Part shown: positions 7,496-18,615 of the stretch, piece by piece
Layout: the number at the start of each line of letters is the position of its first letter
Numbering within the stretch: position 1 is the first letter of the stretch
Translations under genes and position numbers: made by a program
Notes under the pieces: model-generated
What the model was told of the DNA's origin: nothing
What the model saw: only the letters and a program-made list of their open reading frames with translations
Databases searched by the model: none
Source of the DNA: Propionivibrio dicarboxylicus
GTDB taxonomy: Bacteria > Pseudomonadota > Gammaproteobacteria > Burkholderiales > Rhodocyclaceae
Reading direction: 5' to 3'
Length of the DNA stretch: 64,000 nt
Assembly (NCBI RefSeq): GCF_900099695.1
Contig: NZ_FNCY01000010.1
Span: 1 to 64,000, forward strand

Positions 7496-9673
7496 ATGTC
7501 CCTTTTGCGTCTGATTGTATTGCTGGCAGGCGCGGCCCTGCTGGCCGCCTGCGACAGCGAGCAGAACGATCCGTATCCAGCCGCCGAGCGCGGGCAGGCG
7601 ATCCTCTATTCGGCCTTCACCGAACGGCCCAAACACCTCGATCCGGCGCAGTCCTACACCGAGGACGAAAACACCTTCATCGCCCAGATCTACGAACCGC
7701 CGCTGCAGTATCACTATCTCAAGCGGCCCTACACGCTGATTCCCGGCGCTGCCGAGCAGGTGCCGACGCCGGTTTACTACGATGCTGCCGGCAAGCGCCT
7801 GCCGGCCGATGCGCCGGCCGCGTCGATCGCGCGCAGCGTTTATGAAATCCGCCTGCGTCCGGGCATCCGCTACCAGCCGCATCCGGCCTTCGCCGTCGGC
7901 GACGACGGCCGCCCGGTTTACGAGACGATCGATGCGGCGATGCTGGCGAAGGTCGAGCGGATCGCCGATTTTCCGCGCACCGGTACGCGTGAATTGACCG
8001 CCGACGACTATATCTACCAGATCAAGCGCCTCGCCCATCCGCATCTGCATTCGCCGATCTTCGGCATGATGGCGGCGCACATCGTCGGCTTGCGCGAACT
8101 CGGCGACGCGCTGCAGCAGGCGGCCAAGGCGAATCCCGACGCCTGGCTCGACCTCGACCGCTTCCCGCTGCCCGGCGTCGAGCGTATCGATCGAAGCACC
8201 TACCGCGTCACGCTCAAGGGCAAGTATCCGCAATTCCTCTACTGGCTGGCGATGCCGTTCTTCGCGCCGGTGCCGCGCGAGGTCGATCGTTTCTACAGCC
8301 AGCCGGGCATGGCGGCGAAAAATCTGTCGCTCGACTGGTACCCGGTCGGTACTGGGCCGTTCATGCTGACCGAGAACAATCCGAACCGGCGCATGGTGCT
8401 CGACCGCAATCCGAATTTCCACGGCGAGACCTACCCCTGCGAAGGCGAGGCCGGCGACCGCGAGGCCGGGCTGCTCGCCGATTGCGGCAAGCCGCTGCCC
8501 TTGATCGACCGTGCCGTGTTCTCGCGCGAGAAGGAAAGCATCCCGTACTGGAACAAGTTCCTGCAGGGCTACTACGATGCGTCCGGCATTGCCTCGGACA
8601 GCTTCGACCAGGCCGTGCGCCTCGCCGTCGGTGGCGACGTGGCGCTGACCGACGAGATGCAGGCCAAGGGCATCCGGCTGCTGACGAGTGTGCGCACCTC
8701 GACCTTCTACATGGGCTTCAACCTGCTCGACCCGGTCGTTGGCGGCAAGGACGGCGTCGGCGAGGCGCGGGCGCGCAAGCTGCGCCAGGCGGTGTCGATC
8801 GCCGTCGATCAGGAGGAGTTCATCTCGATCTTCATGAACGGGCGCGGGATTCCGGCGATGAGTCCCTTGCCGCCCGGCATCTTCGGCTTTGTCGAGGGCG
8901 AGGGCGGCATCAACCCGGTGGTTTACGACTGGATCGACGGCCGTGCCCGGCGCAAATCGGTCGAGGCGGCGCGCACGCTGCTCGCCGAGGCCGGTTGGCC
9001 GAACGGGCGCGATGCGAAAACCGGCGAACCGCTCGTCCTCAATCTCGATACCACCGGCGGCGGCATGGGCGACAAGTCCCGGCTCGACTGGCTGACGCGG
9101 CAGTTCGCCAAGATCGACATCCAGCTCGTCGTGCGCTCGACCGATTTCAACCGCTTCCAGGAGAAGCTGCGCAAGGGTGCCGTGCAGCTCTATTACCTCG
9201 GCTGGAACGCCGACTATCCCGATCCGGAGAATTTCTTCTTCCTGTTGGCGGGGGCCGAAAGCAAGGTGGCGCAGGGCGGCGAGAACGCTTCGAACTATGC
9301 CAGTCCGGCCTTCGATCGTTTGTTCGCCGAAATGAAAGATATGGACAACACGCCGCAGCGCCTCGATATCGTCCGGCGCATGAACCGCCTGCTGCAGGAA
9401 GACGCCCCCTGGGTGTTCGGCTTCCATCCGAAGAGCTATACGCTTGGTCACGCCTGGCTGCTCAACCGCAAGCCGAACGATGTCGCCAACAATATCCTCA
9501 AGTACCAGCGCATCGACGTCGCCGCCCGCGCCGCCGCGCGTCATGCCTGGAACGCGCCGGTGCTGTGGCCGCTGGCAGCCTTGCTGGCCGTCGGTCTCGC
9601 CATCCTGGTGCCGGCCGTCGTCGCCTATCGCCGGCGCGAACGGCGCAATGCGCGGGGGAACGATGGCCGATAG
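7496..9673 (+). CDS. Peptide-type ABC transporter substrate-binding lipoprotein with C-terminal membrane anchor
   Basis: 725 residues of solute-binding family 5 (OppA/DppA/YejA). The N-terminus is a lipoprotein signal with lipobox LLAAC (Cys about 19). The family core runs from ERPKHLDPAQSYTEDE to FHPKSYTLGHAWLLNRKP. Unusually, the C-terminus carries a hydrophobic helix (about 685-708) followed by YRRRERR, so the mature protein would be held in the membrane at both ends. It delivers peptides or similar ligands to the permeases encoded just downstream. It is longer than DppA (about 535) or OppA. The ligand is unknown. First gene of a five- or six-gene operon ending at 14250. Confidence 0.88.
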   Translation: MSLLRLIVLLAGAALLAACDSEQNDPYPAAERGQAILYSAFTERPKHLDPAQSYTEDENTFIAQIYEPPLQYHYLKRPYTLIPGAAEQVPTPVYYDAAGKRLPADAPAASIARSVYEIRLRPGIRYQPHPAFAVGDDGRPVYETIDAAMLAKVERIADFPRTGTRELTADDYIYQIKRLAHPHLHSPIFGMMAAHIVGLRELGDALQQAAKANPDAWLDLDRFPLPGVERIDRSTYRVTLKGKYPQFLYWLAMPFFAPVPREVDRFYSQPGMAAKNLSLDWYPVGTGPFMLTENNPNRRMVLDRNPNFHGETYPCEGEAGDREAGLLADCGKPLPLIDRAVFSREKESIPYWNKFLQGYYDASGIASDSFDQAVRLAVGGDVALTDEMQAKGIRLLTSVRTSTFYMGFNLLDPVVGGKDGVGEARARKLRQAVSIAVDQEEFISIFMNGRGIPAMSPLPPGIFGFVEGEGGINPVVYDWIDGRARRKSVEAARTLLAEAGWPNGRDAKTGEPLVLNLDTTGGGMGDKSRLDWLTRQFAKIDIQLVVRSTDFNRFQEKLRKGAVQLYYLGWNADYPDPENFFFLLAGAESKVAQGGENASNYASPAFDRLFAEMKDMDNTPQRLDIVRRMNRLLQEDAPWVFGFHPKSYTLGHAWLLNRKPNDVANNILKYQRIDVAARAAARHAWNAPVLWPLAALLAVGLAILVPAVVAYRRRERRNARGNDGR

Positions 9674-9833
9674 TCCCGGTTTCGTGCTTGCCGACGACAA
9701 TCGCCGCACGATCTGCGCCCGGCGTTCTTCCGTCCGCCGCGGGTTTCAGGTGTTTCTCGACGATGCGTCGCTGGATCCCGAGTGCGGGCGACTGCGCCAA
9801 CGCCTCGGCATCGCCGCGCCGCTTGAGGCATAA
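9663..9833 (+). CDS. Possible small protein (56 residues), unknown
   Basis: An ATG at 9663 behind GGGGGAAC overlaps the end of the binding-protein gene and opens a 56-codon frame (MADSPGFVLADDN...GIAAPLEA) that fills the 170-bp gap before the permease at 9843. It has no membrane segment or motif that I recognise, and is fairly rich in Arg and Asp. Translational coupling and the otherwise unusual gap inside a tightly packed operon favour a real gene; lack of any recognisable family argues for caution. Confidence 0.35.
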   Translation: MADSPGFVLADDNRRTICARRSSVRRGFQVFLDDASLDPECGRLRQRLGIAAPLEA

Positions 9834-9842
9834 TCCGTCGTC

Positions 9843-10823
9843 ATGTTCGCCTACCTCGTCCGCCGCTTGCTCTATGCGATTCCGATCCTGATCGGGGTGA
9901 ATCTGATCACCTTCGCGCTGTTCTTCATCGTCAATACGCCCGACGACATGGCGCGCATGCAACTCGGCGTCAAGCGCGTGACGGCCGAGGCGATCGAAAA
10001 GTGGAAGGCCGAGCGCGGCTACGACAAGCCGCTCTTCGTCAATGCGCAGGCCTCGGGCGTCGGCGTCGTCACCGAGACGATCTTCTTCACCAAGTCGGCA
10101 CGGCTTTTCGTCGGCGATTTCGGCCGTGCCGAGGACGGCCGCGACATCGCCCGCGAGATCCGGACACGCATGGGGCCGTCGCTGGCGATTGCGTTGCCGA
10201 CCTTCGTGCTCGGCTTGTTCGTCACCGTCTGCCTGGCGCTGATGCTGGCGTTCTTCCGCGCGACGCCGCTCGATTTCTGGGGCGTCGTGCTGTGCGTGGC
10301 GATGATGTCGATTTCCGGGCTGTTCTACATCATCGGCGGGCAATACCTGATCAGCAAACTGTGGCGGCTGGTGCCGATCTCGGGCTTCAGCGCCGGGCTC
10401 GATGCCTGGAAATTCCTGATCCTGCCGGTGTTGATCGGCGTCGTCTCGGGCATCGGTTCGTCGACGCGCTGGTATCGCACGATCTTCCTTGAGGAGATCG
10501 GCAAGGATTACGTGCGGACGGCACGTGCCAAGGGACTCTCCGAACTCGCCGTGCTGTTCCGGCATGTGCTGCGCAATGCGCTGATCCCGATCCTGACCGG
10601 CGTCGTCGTCGTCATTCCGTTGCTCTTCATGGGCTCGCTGCTGACCGAATCCTTCTTCGGCATTCCCGGTCTCGGCAGCTACACGATCGACGCCATCCAG
10701 GCGCAGGATTTCGCCGTCGTCCGGGCGATGGTCTTCATCGGTTCGGTGCTCTACATCGTCGGCCTGATCCTGACCGACCTCTCGTATAGCTGGGTGGATC
10801 CGCGGATCCGCTTCGAATCATGA
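9843..10823 (+). CDS. ABC transporter permease, DppB/OppB/YejB type
   Basis: 326 residues with the usual six helices: an N-terminal helix (MFAYLVRRLLYAIPILIGVNLITF), a periplasmic stretch (about 40-110), then the binding-protein-dependent transport domain. The EAA loop that docks on the ATPase is seen as YVRTARAKGLSELAVLFRHVLRNALIPI. It forms a heterodimer with the next gene, overlapping it by ATGA (10820-10823). The long first periplasmic loop is closer to YejB than to DppB. The substrate would be peptides or peptide-like compounds; this is not decided by sequence. Confidence 0.92.
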   Translation: MFAYLVRRLLYAIPILIGVNLITFALFFIVNTPDDMARMQLGVKRVTAEAIEKWKAERGYDKPLFVNAQASGVGVVTETIFFTKSARLFVGDFGRAEDGRDIAREIRTRMGPSLAIALPTFVLGLFVTVCLALMLAFFRATPLDFWGVVLCVAMMSISGLFYIIGGQYLISKLWRLVPISGFSAGLDAWKFLILPVLIGVVSGIGSSTRWYRTIFLEEIGKDYVRTARAKGLSELAVLFRHVLRNALIPILTGVVVVIPLLFMGSLLTESFFGIPGLGSYTIDAIQAQDFAVVRAMVFIGSVLYIVGLILTDLSYSWVDPRIRFES

Positions 10824-12240
10824 GCATCCAGCCCGTCCTGCTCTGGTCCGACGCGCTGATCTGGCTGCTGGTGCTGGGCGTCGTCGCCTTCGGCTGGGCC
10901 TCGTCGCGCACGCCGCCGTTGCGCGCCGCCTGGCGGCGTGTCGGTCGCAACCGGCCGGGCATGGCGGCGGCGACGGTGCTCCTCGTCTTCGTTCTCATTG
11001 GCCTGCTCGATTCGCTGCATTACCGTCCGCCGCTGGCGAACCGGACGCCGGACCAACCGGCCGCGTATTCGATCGAGGTGTTGTCGGCGCTCGATGCGCT
11101 GGCCGCGCCGCTGCGCACGCGCATGGAGAAAACTTACTCGGCGCCGCTGGCGACGCGCGCCTATGCCAAGGAGTCGATCGAGGTCCGCGACGCCGGCGGT
11201 GCCGTGCACGCCGTCCGTGATTTTCCGCGCCTGGCCTTTGGCGGCGCGCATCTCGGCGAGGACGAAGCGCAGCGCGATGCCGATGTGCTCGGCCGCGTCT
11301 TGGCCGCCGAAGTGGTCGCGCTGGCCCTGATCCTGGTGGTTTCCGGCGTCGGCGCTGTGCTGCTGGCGCGTCGGCAGGCGATCCCCTGGCCGCAGGCCGT
11401 CCGCCGACTCTGGCGCGGTGACACCGATATCGCCTGGAACGCGGTGCTGTTCAGCCTTGGCGCGCTCGCGCTGACGGCGGCGCCGCTGCTGGCGCTGTGC
11501 GTCGATTACCATGTTTTCGGCACCGACAAGGTCGGGCAGGACGTCTTCTACCAGGTGCTGAAAAGCGTGCGCACGGCGCTCGTCATCGGCCTCGTGACGA
11601 CGCTGGTGACGCTGCCGATCGCTGTTGCTCTCGGCATTCTCGCCGGCTACTGGCGCGGCTGGGTCGATGACCTGATCCAGTACCTCTACACGACGCTGTC
11701 CTCGATTCCCGGCGTGCTGCTGATCGCGGCAGCGGTACTGATGATGCAGGTGGTGATCGACACGCATCCGCAGTGGTTCGCCACCGCCGCCGAACGTGCC
11801 GACCTGCGCCTGCTGGCGCTCTGCCTGATCCTCGGCATGACCAGCTGGACCGGACTCTGCCGCCTGCTGCGCGGCGAGACGCTGAAGTTGCGCGAGCTCG
11901 AATACATCCAGGCGGCGCAGGCCTTCGGCGTCGCCGACCTGCGCATCCTGGCGCGCCATATCCTGCCCAATCTGATGCACCTCGTCATCATCGCGCTGGT
12001 CATGGATTTCTCCGGCCTCGTCCTGTCCGAAGCGGTGCTGTCCTATGTCGGTATCGGCGTCGATCCGACGACGATCAGCTTCGGCACGATGATCAATAAC
12101 GCGCGCATGGAACTGGCGCGCGAACCGATGGTGTGGTGGTCGCTGGCGGCGGCCTTCTCCTTCATGTTCGCGCTGGTGCTGGCCGCCAATGTGCTGGCCG
12201 ACGCCGTGCGCGACGCCTTCGATCCACGGGCGGCCGTCGC

Positions 12241-12244
<4 letters not shown>
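10820..12244 (+). CDS. ABC transporter permease, DppC/OppC/YejE type, with large N-terminal insertion
   Basis: 474 residues, against about 300 for DppC and 340 for YejE. The extra length comes from an added N-terminal helix (about 10-27), a periplasmic segment of roughly 85 residues after the second helix (about 70-155, ANRTPDQPAAYSIEVLSALDALAAPL onward) and further helices before the conserved core. The core begins near FGTDKVGQDVFYQVLKSVRTAL and has the EAA loop (YIQAAQAFGVADLRILARHILPN). It pairs with the upstream permease and is coupled by ATGA overlaps to genes on both sides. The insertion might contact the doubly anchored binding protein; this is inference. Confidence 0.9.
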
Positions 12245-14250
<2,006 letters not shown>

Positions 14251-14313
14251 ACCGACGCGCCTTCTCTATGACGAAGGCGCAATCCGGTCGCACTTTTTTG
14301 ACATGAGGATGCA

Positions 14314-15225
14314 ATGAAAATATCGATTTTCGGCATGGGCCGCGTCGGTTCGTCGATCGCCGCTGCGCTGGTTTCCGAACAACTGTGCAAGACGCTGGTG
14401 CTCGTCGATCTCAATCGCGACCTGGCGCGCGCGGAGGCGATGGACCTGCACCACGCCGCCTGTGTCGGCGGTTCGCCGATGCGGATTCTCGGCGGTGACG
14501 TCACTGACAGCGCCGATTCCGACATCGTCATCGTGACCGCGTCGGTGAGCCTGCCGCCGGGCGTCACCGACCGTAACCACTATGCGACCGGCAATGGCGC
14601 GCTGATGCGCAAGCTCTTGCCGGAGATCGCCCGGCGCAGCCCGTCGGCGATCCTGCTGATGCTCTCGAATCCGATGGATGTGCTGACGAGCTATGCGCTC
14701 GAAGTGACGGGTTTCCCGTGGGAGCGCGTCATCGGCAGCGGCACGCTGCTCGACACGGCGCGCTGGCGCGCGGCGATTTCGGGCTATACCGGTGTGCACA
14801 GCAATGACATCCGTGCCTACATCCTCGGCGAACACGGGCCGCACATGGTGCCGCTCGTCTCCTCGGTGAATCTTGCCGGCGAACTCGCCGACGACGTCGG
14901 CTACCAGCGCGAACTGGCGCGGCGGGCGATGGAGGAGGGCGTCGAGGTCTTCCGGATCCGTGGCTATACCAACCACGCCATCGCGCGCGCGGCGGCGATG
15001 ATCGTCGGCGCCATCGTCCATGACAGTCGCCAGACGATGCCGGTGTCGGTGTGGTCGGACGGCTACGCCGGCATCGACGGCGTCTGCCTGTCGCTGCCCT
15101 GTGTCATTGGCCGTAGCGGCGTGCAGCGCATCCTGCATCCGGCGCTCAGCGACGACGAGCGCGAGCAGTTGAGATCGAGCGCCGAGTCGATCCGGACGAC
15201 GCTGGCGCTCTGCCGCGGCGCCTGA
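14314..15225 (+). CDS. L-lactate/malate dehydrogenase-family protein of uncertain 2-oxoacid specificity
   Basis: 303 residues of the LDH/MDH superfamily. It has an N-terminal Rossmann motif (GMGRVGSSIA), the acidic residue binding NAD (LVLVD), catalytic His174 in GEHGPHM, its Asp partner, and substrate-binding Arg150 in DTARWR and Arg87. The residue that separates LDH (Gln) from MDH (Arg) lies in SVSLPPGVTDR and appears to be Leu80, so the side-chain pocket is probably hydrophobic, perhaps for a branched or longer 2-oxo acid. ATG at 14314 follows GAGG. It sits 63 bp after the peptide importer, perhaps in the same operon, and ends at a terminator. Confidence 0.82.
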   Translation: MKISIFGMGRVGSSIAAALVSEQLCKTLVLVDLNRDLARAEAMDLHHAACVGGSPMRILGGDVTDSADSDIVIVTASVSLPPGVTDRNHYATGNGALMRKLLPEIARRSPSAILLMLSNPMDVLTSYALEVTGFPWERVIGSGTLLDTARWRAAISGYTGVHSNDIRAYILGEHGPHMVPLVSSVNLAGELADDVGYQRELARRAMEEGVEVFRIRGYTNHAIARAAAMIVGAIVHDSRQTMPVSVWSDGYAGIDGVCLSLPCVIGRSGVQRILHPALSDDEREQLRSSAESIRTTLALCRGA

Positions 15226-15245
15226 AGCTGGTGTCATGACGCGTT

Positions 15246-15267
15246 CCTCCCGCGCGCGGGAGGTTTT
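15246..15267 (+). terminator. Intrinsic terminator after the LDH-like gene
   Basis: CCTCCCGC (15246-15253), GC, GCGGGAGG (15256-15263), then TTTT. It closes the ABC transporter-dehydrogenase block. Confidence 0.8.
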
Positions 15268-15295
15268 CTGTATTGCAAAATGAGGGAGTCGTTCG

Positions 15296-17374
15296 GTGTT
15301 TGCCAAAATGAAGCTGTCCACCCGCATGTATCTGCCGGCATTGCTGGGAGCGGCGGGCTTGATCCTGATTTACGTCTTTGCGCTGATGGCGCTCAGGCAT
15401 TGCATCGTCGAGGGACAGAAGGACAAGATCAAGAATCTCGTCGAATACGCGCATACGCAACTTGAGTATTACGACGGGCTGGCGAAATCCGGCGCGCTGA
15501 CACTCGAACAAGCCCAGACGCAGGCCAAGGAAAGCCTGCGCAAGGCGCGTTACGACAAGGCCGAGTATTTCTGGCTGAACGATCTGCAGCCGCGCAACCT
15601 CATGCATCCGATCCGCCCGCAACTCGAAGGCAAGGACCAGAGCGACAACAAGGATCCGGCCGGAAAACCGATCTATCTCGAATTCGTCAAGGCGGCCAAG
15701 GCCGGCGCCGGCTTCGTCGATTACGTCGGCATCAAGCCGGAAAGCAAGTTGCCCGAGGCGAAGATTTCCTACGTCAAGCTCTACGAGCCTTGGGGTTGGG
15801 TGGTCGGCACCGGCGTCTATGTCGACGACATGAACGCCGATTTCAAGAGCGAGGCGATCCGGCTCGGCGTCGTCGTACTCGTCACGACGCTGATCCTGAT
15901 CGTCGTCGGGCGCCTGGTTCGGCGCAGCATCGTCGATGAATTCGGCGGCGAGCCGCGTGATGCGATGCGCATCGCGCGCCAGATGGCGCAGGGCGACCTG
16001 ACCGGCGAATTCGCCCTGCAGGCGGGCGACCGTTCAAGCCTGCTGTTCGTGCTCTCGCAGATGCAGTCCAATCTGCGCGACCTGTTGTTGGCGATCGAGA
16101 AAAATACGCTGGAAGTGCGCGGCAGTCTGGAAACGCTGTCGTCCGAGGCCAATCAGATCAACATGGCGACGCAGTTGCAGTCCTCGGTGGTCAAGGGAAC
16201 GCGCGAGGGCGTGCTCGAACTGTCGGCGAGCGTGACGACCGTCACCAGCCTCGCCAACGAAACCGAGGTCGGCTCGCAGGAAGTGGCGCGACGCTCGAAG
16301 GCGGGCGCGGCGCTGGCCGGCAAGGTCTCGTCGGAGATGCAGAGCATCGCCGCGATGGTGCGCCGCTCGTCGGAGCAGGTGCTGCATCTGGTCGAGCGCA
16401 TGCATGAAATCGGCAAGATGTCGATCGTCATCAAGGAGATTGCCGACCAGACCAACCTGCTCGCGCTCAATGCCGCGATCGAGGCGGCGCGGGCCGGCGA
16501 GCAGGGACGCGGCTTCGCGGTCGTCGCCGACGAGGTGCGCAAGCTGGCCGAACGGACGACGGCGAGCACGGTGGAAATCAGCCAGGTGATGCAGACGATC
16601 GAAACCGAGACCGCCGTTGCGGTCAAGGGAATGAACGATGCGGCGCCGGTGATCGCCTCGGGCGTCGAGCAGTCGGATGTCGCCGCCCGCACGCTTCAGG
16701 ATATCGAAGCCTACGCCATGGCTTCGCTCGACAAGATGCAGCAACTGGTGGCGTCCACCGACATGCAGGCGCGTCGCATCTCGGAAATCGTCGAGCAGAT
16801 GGACCATGTCTCGCAATCGACGAGCCAGGCCGACGAAGCGATCCGCCAGTCGCACGAAACCTCGCGCGTGCTCGAGCGCGATGCCAACGAACTGTTCCAG
16901 ATGACGCGGCGTTTCAAGCTCGGCGAGCATGCGACCGGCGCGACGCGGCGCCAGGGCGCGTCGGTGAAGCCGCTGATCGAGTGGTCGCCGGCGCTGGCAG
17001 TGGGGTATGCCGAAATCGATACGCAGCACCAGCGGCTCGTCGAGATCGCCAACGCGCTCAATTCGGCGATGCACAACGGCGCCGGGGCGGAGGTGTCGGG
17101 GCGTGTGCTCAACGAACTCGTCGACTATACCGTCCGGCACTTCGGCTACGAGGAAGGCGAAATGCGCAAGCATCGCTATCCGCAGAGCGATGCGCACAAG
17201 GAAGCGCATCGCAAGCTGGTCGAGGAAGTCAGCGCCTTCAAGGAGAAGTTCGATAGCGGCAAGGCGGCGATCAGCATCGAACTGATGGCCTTCATCCGCG
17301 ACTGGCTGCTCAACCACATCCTCAAGGTCGACAAGGAACTCGCCGCTTATCTGTCAAAGCGCGCCGGCGGCTGA
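15296..17374 (+). CDS. Methyl-accepting chemotaxis protein with Cache sensor and C-terminal hemerythrin domain
   Basis: 692 residues from GTG 15296; ATG at 15308 is an alternative start. Order: membrane helix (about 14-34), periplasmic single-Cache domain (about 38-185, with [15 protein letters not shown] and [12 protein letters not shown]), second helix (about 188-208), HAMP, methyl-accepting signalling domain with the hairpin tip ([20 protein letters not shown]), then a hemerythrin domain (about 555-688). The latter has the full diiron set: H in [20 protein letters not shown] and the last HILKVD. Hemerythrins bind oxygen reversibly, so the receptor probably integrates a periplasmic ligand with cytoplasmic oxygen or redox state. 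Convergent with the protease gene. Confidence 0.93.
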   Translation: MFAKMKLSTRMYLPALLGAAGLILIYVFALMALRHCIVEGQKDKIKNLVEYAHTQLEYYDGLAKSGALTLEQAQTQAKESLRKARYDKAEYFWLNDLQPRNLMHPIRPQLEGKDQSDNKDPAGKPIYLEFVKAAKAGAGFVDYVGIKPESKLPEAKISYVKLYEPWGWVVGTGVYVDDMNADFKSEAIRLGVVVLVTTLILIVVGRLVRRSIVDEFGGEPRDAMRIARQMAQGDLTGEFALQAGDRSSLLFVLSQMQSNLRDLLLAIEKNTLEVRGSLETLSSEANQINMATQLQSSVVKGTREGVLELSASVTTVTSLANETEVGSQEVARRSKAGAALAGKVSSEMQSIAAMVRRSSEQVLHLVERMHEIGKMSIVIKEIADQTNLLALNAAIEAARAGEQGRGFAVVADEVRKLAERTTASTVEISQVMQTIETETAVAVKGMNDAAPVIASGVEQSDVAARTLQDIEAYAMASLDKMQQLVASTDMQARRISEIVEQMDHVSQSTSQADEAIRQSHETSRVLERDANELFQMTRRFKLGEHATGATRRQGASVKPLIEWSPALAVGYAEIDTQHQRLVEIANALNSAMHNGAGAEVSGRVLNELVDYTVRHFGYEEGEMRKHRYPQSDAHKEAHRKLVEEVSAFKEKFDSGKAAISIELMAFIRDWLLNHILKVDKELAAYLSKRAGG

Positions 17375-17419
17375 GCGCCGGTCTCGCCTCGAGGCAAGTG
17401 CTGAAATAAGCGCCGGCAC

Positions 17420-18523
17420 TCAGATGCCGGCCTGCAGCGCGAGGCGCAGTTCGATCGTCTTGCCGTTACGCAGCACGCTGATCCTGACCGTATCGCCGAC
17501 GCGGAAATCATCGAGGCGGGCGAGCAGTTTGCCGACGCTATCGACCGGTTTGCCCTCGACGGCGGTGATGATGTCGCCGGCGGTGACCTCGCCGTTGCGC
17601 AGGATCGTCAGTCCTTTCAGCCCGGCGTTGGCGGCAGGCGTGCCCGCACCGACGCGCAGGACGACGACACCGGCCACGTCGAGCAGCCGCGACAGGCGGC
17701 GGTTGAGGTCTTCGTCGAGTTCGACGCCGAGGCTGGGACGGATGTATTTTCCCGAGCGGATGAGTTGCGGCACGACGCGATTGACGGTGTCGACCGGCAC
17801 CGCAAAGCCGATGCCGGCGCTGCTGCCGCTGGGGCTGTAGATCGCCGTGTTGACGCCGATCAGGCGGCCGGCCGAGTCGAGCAGCGGGCCGCCCGAATTG
17901 CCGGGGTTGATCGCCGCGTCGGTCTGGATCAGGTGGTTGATGGTGTAGCCGTCGTCGCCGCTCAGCGAGCGGTCGAGGGCGGAGACGATGCCGGTTGTCA
18001 GCGTCCAGTCGAGGCCGAAGGGGTTGCCGATCGCCAGCACCTTCTGGCCGACGCGCAGGTCGTGGCTGGTGCCGATCGGGACCGGTGCCGGCCGGCGTGC
18101 GGCGATGCCGATGCGCAGCACGGCGAGATCGTGCGCACGCGAGGCGCCGACGAGCGAGGCCTTGAACTCGCGGCCATCGGCCAGCTTGACGATCGCCTCG
18201 CTGGCGTCTTCGATGACGTGAAAATTGGTGATGACGTGACCGGCCTCGTCCCAGATGAAGCCCGAGCCGGTGCCGCGCGGTACCGAGTAGACGTTGCGCG
18301 TCCAGAAATCGCGGACCTGGGCGCGGGTGGTAATGAAAACGACCGAGTCGCGCGAGCGCTCGAACAGGTCGATCGTCGATCGTTCGTCGCTGGTCAGTTC
18401 GCCGCGTGGGCTGACGGGACGGGGGGCCGCGACATTGCCTTGTGCGGCGGCGCCAGCAGCTATCAGGCACAGCGCGGTTGCCGCGAGCAGGGCACGCTGC
18501 CGGAACCATTGAAGTGACATCAT
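17420..18523 (-). CDS. HtrA/DegS-like trypsin-type serine protease with one PDZ domain
   Basis: 367 residues: a signal peptide or N-terminal anchor (about 8-27, ending AAAQ), a trypsin-like domain with triad His102 (NFHVI), Asp132 (HDLAV) and Ser210 (GNSGGP), and one PDZ domain (about 270-362, AGVVVLRVGAGTPAANAGL, GDIITAVEGKPV). A single PDZ and this length resemble DegS or HhoA/HtrA of other bacteria rather than two-PDZ DegP. It would degrade or sense misfolded envelope proteins. Start: two Met codons at the N-terminus, first at 18523. The next gene in the same direction, mltD, lies 92 bp upstream. Confidence 0.92.
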   Translation of the reverse strand: MMSLQWFRQRALLAATALCLIAAGAAAQGNVAAPRPVSPRGELTSDERSTIDLFERSRDSVVFITTRAQVRDFWTRNVYSVPRGTGSGFIWDEAGHVITNFHVIEDASEAIVKLADGREFKASLVGASRAHDLAVLRIGIAARRPAPVPIGTSHDLRVGQKVLAIGNPFGLDWTLTTGIVSALDRSLSGDDGYTINHLIQTDAAINPGNSGGPLLDSAGRLIGVNTAIYSPSGSSAGIGFAVPVDTVNRVVPQLIRSGKYIRPSLGVELDEDLNRRLSRLLDVAGVVVLRVGAGTPAANAGLKGLTILRNGEVTAGDIITAVEGKPVDSVGKLLARLDDFRVGDTVRISVLRNGKTIELRLALQAGI

Positions 18524-18615
18524 GAAGCGGTCTCCATCGTCTGAAACTATCGCTTAGACGGGTGTGTGTCCGCAGGATTCAATCCGCGTTGACGGGGGCG
18601 CAGCCGGGAGACAGC

